Positions 1-13,159 of a stretch of 64,000 bases of DNA are shown here, piece by piece. The stretch's first letter is position 1. Each line of letters begins with the position of its first letter. Source of the DNA: Mactra quadrangularis (lineage: Eukaryota; Mollusca; Bivalvia; Venerida; Mactridae); NCBI GenBank assembly GCA_025267735.1, contig CM046303.1, positions 53,089,403-53,153,402 of the forward strand, written 5' to 3'. Under the pieces are notes generated by a model, which was not told the DNA's origin, ran no database searches, and worked only from the letters and a program-made list of their open reading frames with translations. The position numbers and the translations under genes are program-made.

Positions 1-2390
1 GACATATTGACATATTAGATAGATTAGCCCAAATCTCTAAGTAAAAAGTGATAGTATGAAAACAGAAGTATGGTCTAAAAGGGGATTTTCCCTTGAATCT
101 TTTTTATTAGAACTGTTCTATTACGTATACAATATAAATATATATAAGACCTCATTACATACGCTGTCTATCGACCTTATTAGAGGATATTAAATATAGG
201 ATATTAAATGTGATGGAGGTCAATGTTTATTAATGAGTATTTGACTTTTAAGGTACAATATACTGGGTTGTAATTGTATCAGACTGGTGTGTTTTGTACA
301 TAATTTTAATAATCATTTATATCAATTTAGGCAAATAAGAGAGATATTTACAACCGTTGACTACTTTGACTGATCATACTCATATAACTTTTATATATTA
401 TTATCAAATATTTTTAGAATAATTATCAATTGATAAACGTTTTGAAGTGTATGCAGGTGTATTTGGGATGGGTTTTAAACAAAAAATATTACTTCAGTGA
501 TAATAAAGAAAATATCAAAAGGTCATAATTCACACAAATATCATTTAGTACAGGCTATGAACTCAGAAATTATAGCTTAAGATTTGAACATATTCCTTCA
601 TTGATATAATACGCTCATTATCAGTCAACCCGGGTCGATAGCGCAATTGGTAGCGCGCCGTGATTTGGAATCTTGTGTCCCGAAGGGGTACGGGTTCGAA
701 TCCCACCCGAGGAGGTTATACCCTTCCATGAAAATAATGTCAATTTTCCTCTATTTATAAGACAATATGGAGATGTTTCCGGCCTTGTGGAAGGGTAGGT
801 TAGTATAGACAAGGATCTAGGAAAACTAAGTTAGGTGCGCTGGATGCCGAAAATGACCTAAATTGTGTTAACACGGTGTTAAATCCAATAAAAACAAATA
901 AATAAATCATTATCAGTCCTGTAACTATTGAGAACAGTAGCTTTTTGTCAAATTTTACTGTTTAAAATAAACGATCACGATCACTGAAAATTGATAGTGG
1001 TAATTACTTTGATATTAAATACTAATTTTGTTTACTATTCCTAGTTGTTGTAAATTGAAACAATTTCTGGTCTGATTAGCATGAATATTCTGTATACTAA
1101 AATTATGAGACTTATTGACAGCCTTTATCACCCTATTCATCTATATGAACAGTGAATGTTACATATTCAAAATGACTGAACGAAAGCGCATAAATAATAT
1201 GAAGCTTTCTTCATCGTTGAATGTTATTTAAAAGTTGTTTAAAAATCACTAAAAAATCACGTCAATGTACCAGTCTATTTCGTTTTATATGTGATATTAT
1301 AGAATGTAATTAATGTGTCTTGTAAACAATGTTTGAGCGATCACTATCAACAAAATTGATGTTGACAGAGACTAAGGTCACTACATAGATTGTGATAGAC
1401 ATTTCCTAAGATGAAAAGAGCAATATTTCAGACTTTGATTGTCTCCATTTATAAACATAAAAACAATTATCAAAGTTGCTTTCAAGTAAGCAACTTTTTA
1501 CAAATATTTTTTTTCTATCTAGCGACTGCATTTCGATAACAAGATCTGAGGCCGTCTTATATATTGATACAAGGTCGTTGTTTGTTTAAAACAATCATAC
1601 TGTATGACAACTCTATCAGTTGAATTTTAATGATAACCAAATTTACTTTTTGATCGGCATATCTCTTGATAAACTTTTTTATATGAATACTTTTTTAAAA
1701 CCTATTTACTTTGTTTACTAACGTTCAATGTGAACAAACTTAAGAAAATACAAGACATTTCAATGCTGGGCAAAGTCACCGTTGGTAGACATGGTAAGTC
1801 AGAATGACCAATATTGTAATTACATGTAATATTAGTTATATAAGTATTCAAGTCAGCATATACTTCAAAGAATAGACAGATAAGCAGCTTTCAAACAAGA
1901 GTTGCTGTCATTCTATTTGGTTTGTAATGCATTAATTGTAGGCTTGAATATGTAATATAATGGACAATGCCAAGAACGGTAAAATTTATCATCAGTTATC
2001 AAGATAAGCCTTCCTAAATATTGGTATTAGTGTATTCTCTTAGTATATATAATGTGTCCGATTGTCGCGGTATTTATCGGAAACTTTGGTTAAAAAGCCG
2101 ATAGAATGACTACTCTTGGTTTAGGAAAAAGTTATTTGATAAAAAATAGTTTTTCTTAGATAGTTGATCCATCGATATATTTCTTTTCAAAGCAAGTGCT
2201 AACTTAGAACATCAGTTGACAATTTGTGTTAAATAAATTGTCATTGGATTGTCTAACTTGTATATAAACAAGTAAATATGTTACATCATCGTAGACAGAC
2301 TAAGGATAAATCAGACAAAGGTATATTTACTTATTGTGATGTTATTCTAAAGTGTTAAAAATGTATAAGGTATCAAGTACAGACGCACAT
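1..2390 (+). repeat. Old diverged segmental copy (copy 0), block c
   Basis: Read by eye, this stretch lines up with unit A about 12,531-15,560 and unit B about 27,241-31,515. Anchors include AAAATAAACGATCAC near 964 (A 13,712) and GTAGACAGACTAAGGAT near 2,291 (A 15,467). Divergence and indels are clearly greater than between A and B, so this copy is older. It lacks the SINE at A 12,921-13,159 and the ATAAT array at A 14,591-14,854. It keeps sequence near 1,430-1,700 that B has lost. It has its own SINE at 627-907. No coding signal seen. Confidence 0.75.
627..907 (+). mobile_element. tRNA-derived SINE (family 1), full length
   Basis: A 281-bp element flanked by a perfect 11-bp target site duplication CATTATCAGTC at 616-626 and 908-918. 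The head carries a pol III A box in TAGCGCAATTGGTAGCGC and a B box GGTTCGAATCC. The body runs through CCTTCCATGAAAAT and TTCCGGCCTTGTGGAAGG to a tail of AAATAAATAAAT repeats. It is inserted in the old copy 0 and absent at the matching place in units A and B. The intact TSD indicates a fairly recent insertion. SINEs encode no protein and rely on a LINE for mobility. Confidence 0.93.
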
Positions 2391-2950
2391 AGTTTGTCTG
2401 CTACGATATTTAAATTTTAAGTTAAGTTGAATGGTTGCCTTTACAAATGATTCTCATCGATATAAATTAAATTTTCAAATCAGTTGATGCATCATTGTGA
2501 AATTCACGGCATGTATAGCTTGTTATGTGAACAAAACAATGTTTTGCTCAGTAGATAAACACAACTCGAATTCATTATTTAAAAACAATAGCACCTCCTA
2601 ATATCGGTGTTTTGAGACATTATTATACAATGTAAACCTACTATCTAAAATACGGATCATATCAATGTTATTTTATATAAAAAATATAATTGCTGTGCTT
2701 GCTATTTATTTCTGACGAATTATATTGAAACTTAATGTATATAACTTTTACAACTAGTTCTAGAATGTGAATGATGAAGATATTTACAAATACATTTACA
2801 TTTCCCTAATTGTGTTCATACGCTTGAACATCTCAAGATACACTTTTATAATGACTTCCCTTCAAGCTGCAGTATGTTTTGTGTAAGTAAAGTAGAATAC
2901 GTGTGTACCAGTTACATATACATGTATATGCCAGTAAATCATTTCAGTAA
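2391..2950. other. Unassigned AT-rich spacer
   Basis: After about 2,390 the match to block c fades and nothing recognisable follows. There is no ORF of note, no pol III box and no inverted repeat that I can see. It may be decayed duplicate sequence. Confidence 0.4.
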
Positions 2951-3700
2951 CAATTATGAAATAGTAAAATAAAAAATAAACATTTTACTTGTACACTGTG
3001 ATTATCACCTAACTACTAAATGTGTCTTACTATATTTTTTATAATACTTAACAATTGTGCAAGAACTGTGAATGTACTCGTATATTTATCGCCATTGTTC
3101 ATGTATGTAGAACATTTTGTTATTTGTACTTACATGCGTATATTATCTTTAGTGCAAAGATATTTTTATCTATTACTCGTGAATACAAAATGTTAGAGTG
3201 TTGAGATAGGATTTTTTTAAACGTGCATGTAATTATTACATTGGAATGTATTAAGTTCACACTGTTACTGATCAGAACAGCGATATGGACCCAGATGTAG
3301 ATACGTTCCTGATCATTTGACCTTTCTCATTTAATGTAACAGAATGGTTTATTACCGGTAGTGTTCAATATATCACAACATAGGATCGCAAGCTGTCAAT
3401 GTATAACTCTCCTAAATGTCGATAGTCTTGTTAACGCGCACTCAGATGGAGACAGAATCGAATATTTAAATGTTAAATGTGATAAATTCAGTTCTTGTGT
3501 TAATGAACTGTAAGTTAATTATACTGACACTTCCTATCAAGGAAATATCAGAGTACTAAATATTTGTTTATTTCAATTTAGTTAAATGCAGTAAGATATT
3601 GGTTTACAAAACATCTTTAGTTTGTTGATAAATGAGTCACGTGAACGTTATCTTTGCAATACATCACACTGGCATGTATGTTTTAAAGGGATATACACGC
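2951..3700 (+). repeat. Old diverged segmental copy (copy 0), block b
   Basis: Clear similarity from about 3,270 to 3,560 with unit A 9,360-9,640 and unit B 24,110-24,400. Shared runs include CTGATCATTTGACCTTTCT and CTCCTAAATGTCGATAGTC, followed by TCGAATATTTAAATGTTAAA. Weaker similarity seems to extend left to about 2,950 and right to about 3,700. In units A and B this block lies left of block c, whereas here it lies right of it, so the order is permuted. No coding potential seen. Confidence 0.65.
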
Positions 3701-3901
3701 AAAAGTTCAACTTCATAATTCCTGATTTTGAATTATATTTTTATAACCTTGAATGCAACAGACACAATGCTATATTACTTGGCAAAATATTTCTTTAAAT
3801 ATATCTCGTAATATTTGGGGTGTTTCCTGACTAGACCCACGTGGGTCAGGTTAGCTAATAATAGTTTAGTGTTAAAATATGCATTTATGGATGCATTTAC
3901 T
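3701..3901. other. Short spacer before unit A
   Basis: Non-coding sequence up to the left breakpoint of unit A. It contains a perfect 12-bp palindrome ACCCACGTGGGT at 3,835-3,846 with a CACGTG core. Otherwise nothing is recognisable. Confidence 0.4.
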
Positions 3902-5439
3902 TCTATACGACTCTTAACAACAGTTAAAAGTCATTTGAGGTATGACGAAAATTCACGGGATATTTAGCACTGTAAATGTTTATATATGTATAATGACACA
4001 ATATAATGAATTATTCACTTCGCTTTAGTGAAATTTATGACTTTGTCTCACACATAGTATTAAATGTTGTCCTAGTACCGTAACATAAACAAACATTTTT
4101 TATCTAGTGTCATCTTTTGTTATAAAGATTATGTGTGTTTACGTCTGTCATGATGAAAAGATACTGTAAATGTTGATATGGTCAGGTGTTTTGCACAACT
4201 GAAATTTGTTTAAACAATAATACGGGATAACATCTTTGAGCGAATGGTAAACACATAGAGTGTTAATCAAGAGACGACTCAAGCAATCAATTCCATTCCC
4301 TGGGTCTGTCAAGTATCAAGAACGATCCTGATTAGAAGTTGTAATATGTATAGTACTGGTCGTAGATTCTTTTTCTTGAAAAAAACATACCCTCATTTTT
4401 CACTAATACCTTTTAGTGTGTCTCAAGTTAATATGGGCTTAGATAAAAACGTATAAGAATGTTCGAGTGTAATGAATATCCGATATGTTAATCTCTTCAC
4501 ATCGTAAGAAAACACTCCAGACATGTACTAATGATATAAAACCAAATGTCAAGTGGGGGAAACAACATTTTATTGAACTCCCAGCTATCATTACAGCGTC
4601 GATGTAATCTGGAAATTAATTGTTTACACCGACTGAAGCCAATAAATATAACAATGATGGGACAGATCAGATAAATCGGGTTCAAGAACCAATAGAGTAA
4701 TAAATGTTCTTTATATTTCACTTAGAGCTGTGTAACAAATTCTAATGCGTACACCGAAAAGCTTAAAAATCGCATAACATTTGTTGTTAATTCCATAGTT
4801 AGTAAATACACATTTATTAAATACCTTAGTTCCATGTTGATCAATGACTTTGACAAAGCTGATGTCAATCCGAACATCACGTGTTTTATAAAAAAGCTAA
4901 CCTCATGTTATATCTCAACCAGTTTAAAGCCCCCCCCCCCAATTAGAATGAATTAGTATGTCAGCAACAACAATACAATTACAATATTGGGATATCTGAA
5001 AAAAATCATTTGGTGTCTTGTGGTGTTTCATCACTATTTTTACTGTTTTTTTATTTTAAATGTAAATCATGATTTTTTACATTTAAAACGACTAACCTCG
5101 TAATGAAAACATCTTAAGAAATGTTGAAAGAATACTGTGAAGAAAGGGCATTTTATTACAATTTCAAGACACATAGTGGATATCTTAAGTCAGATAAAAG
5201 AAAATCATATCAACATACAAGATGTTTTATTGTAATGGCAATTGGTATTTGCGGTTTTATTAATACTTAAAGTAAAAATAGTAGTTTATGAATGAAAATC
5301 AAGTGTTGTCGTCCTTTTATATCAAAATCGATGTTTATAAGATTTAACATAAGAGCTCATATCTTCTCCTGAATGCATTATATTTGAAATTAAATGCAAC
5401 GCATTTTCCCAGTTTTCCCTTTATTACTGAAAAGTGCGT

Positions 5440-8400
5440 TCATTTCCGTATGCACATTCCCTAACTTGCATCACATAATGCGTTTTGCCATAATACCGAC
5501 TATCATGAATTGATAAGGCGACTCATACAACACCTTTTTATTGATTTACCCAAAATTTAAACAATTCATTACTAGGAATGTCAGGTACTACAATATGTTA
5601 CTATTCCATAATTTAGATAGGTGTCTCCAATATTTACTTACTTGCAGATCAGACATAATTTCTAAAAGCTTTACTGTGATTTAACATAGGCTTTATATAT
5701 AAATTATGTGTCCTATCATTACACTTTTTATAATAACAATGCATTGCAAATGTCTATCTTGACAGTGTTTAAAACACTTTTTAAGAATGAAAACTTTGTA
5801 ATGAAGTATATCATCGAATACTAATTACCTAATGCATTAAGACTAGTTAAAATTAGGTCATAATTTACTGACCATTCTAATGCTTTGTGGTCCAGAAGTA
5901 ATAATATAGTAAGGTTAGTGGAGTGGATGTTTTATGTATATATGGTATCTAGTATGAAGAGTTGTACATCGTAAATTATTGCGAAAATTGATACATAAAA
6001 CCCGAGTTAATTTTAAATGTTATTTTGTCTTAAACCATACCATTGCTTGTTATATCTATTAAAGTAATATGAGATATTACTGTTACGACGATATGAGTAA
6101 AATACTAATGGTTTACAATATCTGATATGATAAAATGCCAATTTGTTTGCCAATCTGAACTTTGGTAATATCACATAAAACCTGTAATTCACGTGTGTAT
6201 GTCCATGTCTCGTAAATCTCTGTTTTATTGGAAATTACGTACTAAATCTGTTAAGACACCATTTCTTACAAAGAATACATGACATGTAATTAAATAAAAC
6301 GATGACATAAAGGTCAGGGTATAAGTCGTTCTAGATATTTTATGAGGTTTTATTAGAACTTTTCAGATATTGGATTGTCCTCGTAACAAGTCAGTAACGC
6401 ATTTGCTTTTGTATTGTTGTACTGGTTCGCACTTTCTTGAAGAACAAGCATTTCGCTTTTATAGTGATAATGACAAACAACTTGTACGAGAGGTGTTCAA
6501 CTTATATTTGAAAACTTTTTTGATGGGATAAAAATCAATTTCTGACAATAAATATCCACATTTTACTTGAATATGTTACAAGTGGATTGTCTATAATCGA
6601 CTGGCATATTACAATTAAAAATTTGAAACAGCATAAGGCTGTTATTAAACATTAATGAAGGGACCATAGTTTTGGCGTTTTGAACATAGCGAAATCTAAA
6701 GTAAATGGTCATTTTAGATGTTGTTATTTATCTTTATCCCATAAGATTTTGCAAAATCTTTTCTTTCACAATTTGATCATGTATATTTCTACTTCTTCAT
6801 GTTCTTTGCAGTTCGAAATGTGCGTGAAATTGCATTTTATTTGTCTGACAACTACAGTATCTAAACGAACGTTGAGGTGGATCAAGTACATGATAAATAA
6901 CATTATTTGTGAATGTTTCTGCCACTACTAATTCATTTGATGTATGTGTATGTTTAGTTTATGTTATAAAGACACACATTCCCAAAGTTTTACTTCAAAT
7001 CCTCTACACAGGCTTTGAATTAGGTTTTTATATTTATGTTATGTGACGGCATATCAAGCAATGAAAGCTAAAGTAAATACTTCTAAACATGGTCATATCA
7101 AAGTAACTACAACTATTAAGCAAATCATGTTTATGAAATTGGTGTATGACTATATCATTTAGCAACTTCAATAATAAAAAGTGAAAATATAGTGTTTTAT
7201 ACGTTACTAAATTTGACCAAAACGTGACGACTTACGCTTTCTTGTCTTTGAATTACCCTATAAAGGATCACTTTTTGACCCCTTAAAACATCATTGATTA
7301 GTGCATTCCTTTCAATTTACACACTTTGGACATTAAAGTTTTAATAAGGATATGTTTAATTAAATAATTTCAAAATCTAATATATAAAATTAATGAATGT
7401 ATGATATATGCTCTCAAACACCGATTTCGGACTAAAGTCTAAAATGACAAAATGCATATTTTTTTGTTTAAAGACGTAATTTTGTTTTATCAAATTACCC
7501 ATGCTATTGGGATACAAAAAGGTAATTATAACATTTATAACACACCCAACAGGCTCGTATCTTAGAGCAAAAAATGTGGTAAACTCTAAAAAATGATGTT
7601 TTTGGGTGGTCAACTAACATGCTATAAATATGTTTGATAAAATAAGTTTAAATAATTTTGTTTCATAGAACATGATTATTTACATAACAATACATATAAA
7701 AAGCAATTTTTAGAGGAAACAATCCGGTCATAGGCTTCAGAATCAGAGTTCAGATCTGTTCAAATATAAGTTGAACACCTCTCGTATAACATATTATCAC
7801 TATTTTGTTATAGTTGCACTTTTTATTTCGTAACAAATTTGGAATAAATGTATCATCGATACTACTTTTGTACAAAAAGGTTTAATGTCTGGCAGAGCAT
7901 TAAAGTGGGGCTGTTTATATTAACATTGACTGGACCATTTTAAAGTTATGAATCTAAACAATGATTCTTAAATATACAATTTAAACTGTGCTGAAATAGC
8001 CTGTATAGTGTTATTTAACTTCATTAATTCTGCTTAAGAAGAATTGTTATGCGTCATGCTGGGATTATTAATAAAGCTACTAATATTTGACGTTTGTTTG
8101 GTAATTGTGTTTTGTATGTGCACAAACTTGATTATCAGATAATATATGATTTGTGTCTGTCAATATTTATTAGTTAGTGTCGGAAACTATTGTCACATTT
8201 TGATGATGTACTACATCATCCGTCTTAATATAATTCAAGTTGATTTGAATGAATTTGTTGGCACAATATTTATTGTTTTTGTTAGGATGTGACTTTTTAT
8301 TTATAATAAAATGTTTAACTATTTTCCCCAAGATCAAGCTAATGATCAGACTGTTGAAAGTGTTTACAGTATATTTTAGGTTATTTACGACCGCCAATTA

Positions 8401-8914
8401 ACTTTACCAGCTATCATTTACACTTTATAACTAAGATTATTTATGAGGAGAACAATTGCAGAGAATCTTCAGATCAGAACTATCATTAAAAAGAAACACT
8501 AATATCTAATCAATCATATTAAGGTACTAGACGATCTCGATTTATTTGTAATATTATCGAAATTAATTAATGAGTCGGGTCAATAAAACATGAGCTTTGG
8601 CTATCAACAATATTATTTTCATTCGAGACCTGAGTCAGTTTGATAATTGTGATAGGCACTCCAAGGGATATAAGAATAGTATCACTAAATTTGTTATGGA
8701 ATTCTTAAACATTTAAACGATTTCCTGTCTAAAATTAATTGGACCTCTTTATTGAGCGATTAGGGATCGTCAGGACCTTTTTCATTTGATAAAACAAGCA
8801 TCCAGTATTTCAAAAACCTTTGGGCTGTTTTTGCAATTATATCCTTATGCATATATGTTTTTATCTAAAAGTAATTATCCACTTAAAAATAAGTCTAATT
8901 TTCTACTCTATTGC
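5440..8914. other. Block present in unit A, absent from unit B
   Basis: Unit B jumps from the match of A 5,439 to that of A 8,915 within a few bases near 23,667. The 3.5-kb A segment is AT-rich and non-coding apart from an inverted-repeat-bounded element at 6,487-7,784. I could not tell from copy 0 whether this is a deletion in B or an insertion in A. The block is much larger than the element inside it, so a simple transposon gain does not explain it. Confidence 0.8.
6487..7784. mobile_element. Decayed mariner-like element (1.3 kb)
   Basis: Terminal inverted repeats of about 26 bp begin CGAGAGGTGTTCAACTT at 6,487 and end with its reverse complement at 7,784. Both ends are bordered by TA (6,485-6,486 and 7,785-7,786), the target site of Tc1/mariner elements. 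The 1,298-bp length equals that typical of mariner, and TIRs starting CGAGGG-like are common in that group. I see no readable transposase; the interior is AT-rich with stops in all frames. An 11-bp inverted match ATAGTGATAAT lies just outside both ends, which is unusual. Superfamily call is by TIR and TA only. Confidence 0.6.
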
Positions 8915-11900
8915 TGAAAGCGTATTGGTTTCATAACAAATCGTGTTCAGATAATTAAGTCGTAAGGATTGTATGCCTTTGTATATCGTTGCTTTATGTC
9001 ATATTTCTAGTCAAATGTAATATCGCATAAATAATGTAAAGATTAATTATTCTGACAATTTAAGTTGTGCAAAGTAAATCAATTTGTATGTTTATTGTTA
9101 TTATCTGCTTGCTAAATATTGAATGTATCTTGACTTATCATGTATCATAATTACCTATTATGCAAGAGCTTTGAGTGTCTACTTATCTTTACCGTTCTTA
9201 GATAGTTATATTTCTGTTGTACTTAAGTGCGAATATTTACTCCAGTAACTATATATATCATATACTATTCTTGACTAGAAAAGGTGTTAATGACACGATG
9301 CAATTAACTATTTTATTATAGATTTAAAAGTTCATAAATTTACTCTGCAAACCCACGATAGAAATCAGAATGTCGATAAATTCCTGATCATTTGACCTTT
9401 CTTGTTTGATGTAACAGAGTAGTTTATTTCGGGTAGTGTAAAATATATCACCACATACGATCTCAAGCTGTCAGCGTATACATATCTCCTAAATGTCGAT
9501 AGTCTTGTTAAAGAACACATGGAAACAGACAATATCGAATATTTAAATGTTAAAGGTGATTAATGCATTTCTTGTGACAATGCACTTGGAGTTAATTATA
9601 CAAAACCGCCAATATTTATGAGGAAATTTCTGAGTACTAAGTATTAGTTCATAGTTTGTCTTGAGTGAGTTTACTCTGTAAAACATCATACTTGCCTCTT
9701 GACCTAAATTCTAACGATAAATTTAAATTGCAAAAACTTAGCAGTGTTATTACATTTGTTGAGTTTAGTTACGTCTAATGAATGAACACGGATGATAAAG
9801 GAGATAATGAGATCAATAGGCTTTTAAAATAGACATTTTATTAATATCAATTGGAGTTTTAATGTTTCAACTCAAACTACATATTGATCCTTATATCAAC
9901 ATTTTATATGCTGCATTACACAATGCTGAGCACCAAATTCATAAAAGAATTTGCCACTTTGATACAACATGATGGTTACTCATTAAAACACTCGAATTCT
10001 TTGTCTGTATTTTAAACAAGTAATGTCGAGTATTTAATAAAAACATACAAAGTAAAAATTATTACGTCGATTAAAAAATATAGTTTTTATAAGAAATGTA
10101 AAAAACTACATGACAACTTCCAAAAATCAATTATAATAAAATGCCGAATTACTTGTTGTGTATTAATTAACATCAGCCACAAGGTGCAGTGTTTAATTTA
10201 AAATAAGAAATCTGATGAAATATGTTGCCACCATACATCTGTTCACAGTCTTACATCTATAATCTATTGGCAAAATTATGTTGTTTTAATGTATGTTTGA
10301 GTACATATGTATATATCTATCGCACATGCAATTGCTTTTTGGTTCAATAAACAAATTAAGCTGTGAATCGTCGACCTTTTAAACATATATAGTTACGTAG
10401 TAGTTGTTTATTATCGGACTAGCATATTGACGGTATATCAATCGGTTCGTATAATCATTTTATGATTTTCTGTAATTTATTTATATTTACCTAATTCATA
10501 TGCGGCTATATACTTAAGTCTAAAGTACATTGTACATGGTTGTTTTCTAAAAATGTAATTGTGTTGTTCTAGAAAACAAAAGTAGTTTTTAGGTGGACAC
10601 TTATTATAAAACAAGTATATATTTGTAAATATTTTTGCTCAGTTTTGTATTTTTAAAAATTAAGGGTAATATAATGAAAATAATTGTTCTATAAACGTTT
10701 GTTTAGTTTGTTCGTTCCTATCACATAATGTTCATATCGCACCAAAAGCCATTTAGTACTGTTCAACTAGTCTGTTATATTTTTGCTAGACTTTGTCATT
10801 ATTGATAATGAAGGCATTGCAATTCAGATGACTTTAACTCATTTTTCTCATACTTAGTATGTTTATATTTAAGAATAGTGAGTCGGTATAGCATGTCCTG
10901 ACGGTATATCGTTACAAAGATCGTGCGTGAATTTGTATCCGTGAATATTTATCTGTTCATGCCATGTTATTGATGAAGGTTCAGAAATTAATTAATGTAA
11001 TTGCATATCAAATGTTTGGCTCCAGTATAATAAGATCAGTCTTGAACAACTTATTACCTGACTAATTTTCAGTTATGTGCATTAACTTATAAATAAATTT
11101 CTGTCTTACATATTGGCCTTGTTTGTAATATTTTTAGTCTAGAAATTTACATGAAACTGGCGTTCAACGGTTCTGTTTATGTATAAGTAGTAAGCATAAA
11201 AATAGAATCGCGCGTATAAAAGCCATTGGTGAAAGTTATGTTAACATTCGACCAAAGAAGCACATGACTTTCTTTTAAATTTGATCGGTAATCATACTAA
11301 TTACCGACATACATGTATATTATCATTTTATATCAGCGTCGCTTTCAACTGCCATGGGTAGCATATATGTATGTAAAGATATTTTAAGGTACAAAATAAT
11401 TTTTTTTACTTTCGTTTTCTTCAAATTTTAGTTTTGAAAGAAAAAATGGCCGTGTGTTTGTATTGTTTTGCATGTATTGTATCATCAAATGTAGATTTAT
11501 TATCACTTGTCTGTTATTATTTAGGTCTTCAATGTTGTATTGACATTCTTATATCAAAATGCTCTCCTTATGTAAACATAAATACAAGATGGAAAATAAT
11601 AATACTTGGGATTCCATCAAACCAAAAAATAATATACCTTGTGTCAAATAACTGATTTGCTTGTTAGAAAATTAAAAATAACTTAACGTATATATCAAGA
11701 ATGTGGGAATATATCTACATAAATCACTGAAACCATTTAGACAGTCTCCAGAGTGGCATAAGCTTCGATTAAAACATAAAAGAGATTTAAGTATAATAAG
11801 TATCTAATAAATAGCACTACATACGAGTACATTTGTTAATAATATAATGTCAAGTGAGGTAACAAGCTTTTTATTAAACTAACAGCTAAAGTAATGTTCA

Positions 11901-12920
11901 ACGTTAATGTGATCCTGAAATTTATTGTTTATTTCAAATGAAGCCAATACAGTAAGTAACAAGTAACAGTGATGGTTCAAATGAAAAAGGTTCAAATCTA
12001 ATATAATTAGTAGTTATCTCAAGTTTCCATTAGCCCTTGGAAATAGTTAAAATTGAAGGTAATGAGTTTTTCGACCTTAAAGTGAATCTTTAAGATAAAA
12101 TCTTAAGCTCTCAACTACGCCTTGTCTGGAAGAAAACCTTAAATCATAGGAAACGTCCTTGGTTTCACGTTGTGCACAATTTGATTTAATCAAATCCATT
12201 TATATCGAAGCACTTTTAATAGTTTAACAGTTTTCTGCTCTAGGTTCATTTTCGCGACTCTTTTATTACTACTTATTTTGAGAGCCAGTTTATTTGTATA
12301 TAAATAACACTACAATAGTGTCACCAAGAACAATAAAATAACCGAGAGTATTGACATATCTAACAGCACAATCTAATTAGAGCGACTCCTGTTTTTATAT
12401 TTAGAAACACATATATTTCATTTATTTTTCAAATTCTACTACTAGTAAAATGACTGATTTCAATGTAACAAATATAAGTGGATATTAGATTAACTTTACA
12501 AAGTGTCTGGTTGTGTTTTCCTGCAAAAGAATGGATAGATTAGCCTACATCTATAGGACAATAGTGATAGTATGCGATAAAAGAAGTATTGTCTAAAGGA
12601 GCATTTTCTCGTAAATCACTTCTTATTAGAACTGTTCCATTACGTATAAAACATGTTAAGACCTTATTATATACGCTGTATATCGACATATCAGAGGATA
12701 TAAAATGTTATGAAGTTCAATGTATATTAATGAGTATATTACTTTTTAGGTAAAATGTTCTGGACTGTTTTGTATCAGATTAATGCGTTTTCTACATGGT
12801 TATAATAGTCATTAATATCATTTTAAGGCAAATTCGAACATTATGGATAAGGTTAGAATACTTTGACGTAAAATAATAAAAGTAGCATTATATAGTATTA
12901 TCATTTATTAATAGCATTTG

Positions 12921-13159
12921 ACATACTTTCGTGGAACTTGGTCATGAAATTATTTCTACGGCCATTCTCCCTTCTACCAATGATTTAATTATGTTGGGCA
13001 GTTGTCAGTCTCTGATGAAAGTATGCGCTTAGTAGTTGGTAAACAGTTAAATCCAGAGATCTAGATTTTCCAGGAGGAGAGAGTAGGTTGACTGATCGCC
13101 GTTATATGACCTACGCAATGTGTTGCTACGGTGTTAAACCCAACAAACAAACAAACAAA
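12921..13159 (+). mobile_element. SINE (family 2), 5'-truncated, unit A copy
   Basis: Matches the body and tail of the fuller elements at 54,641-54,962 and 55,584-55,903. It starts at ACATACTTTCGTGGAA, runs through CTACGGCCATTCTCCC and CCAGGAGGAGAG, and ends GGTGTTAAACCCAACAAAC with ACAA repeats. The tRNA-like head is missing. Imperfect flanking repeats (TTAATAGCAT and TTAATGGTAT) may be an aged target site duplication. Its partner is in unit B at 27,627-27,868, but it is absent from copy 0, so it inserted between the two duplication events. Confidence 0.85.

Noticed and set aside
621..812. 63-codon minus-strand frame
   Set aside because: It reads antisense through the SINE at 627-907; SINEs do not encode protein.
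4930..4940. Run of 11 C (10 C at 23,152-23,161)
   Set aside because: Useful as an A/B anchor, but an ordinary homopolymer with no further meaning.
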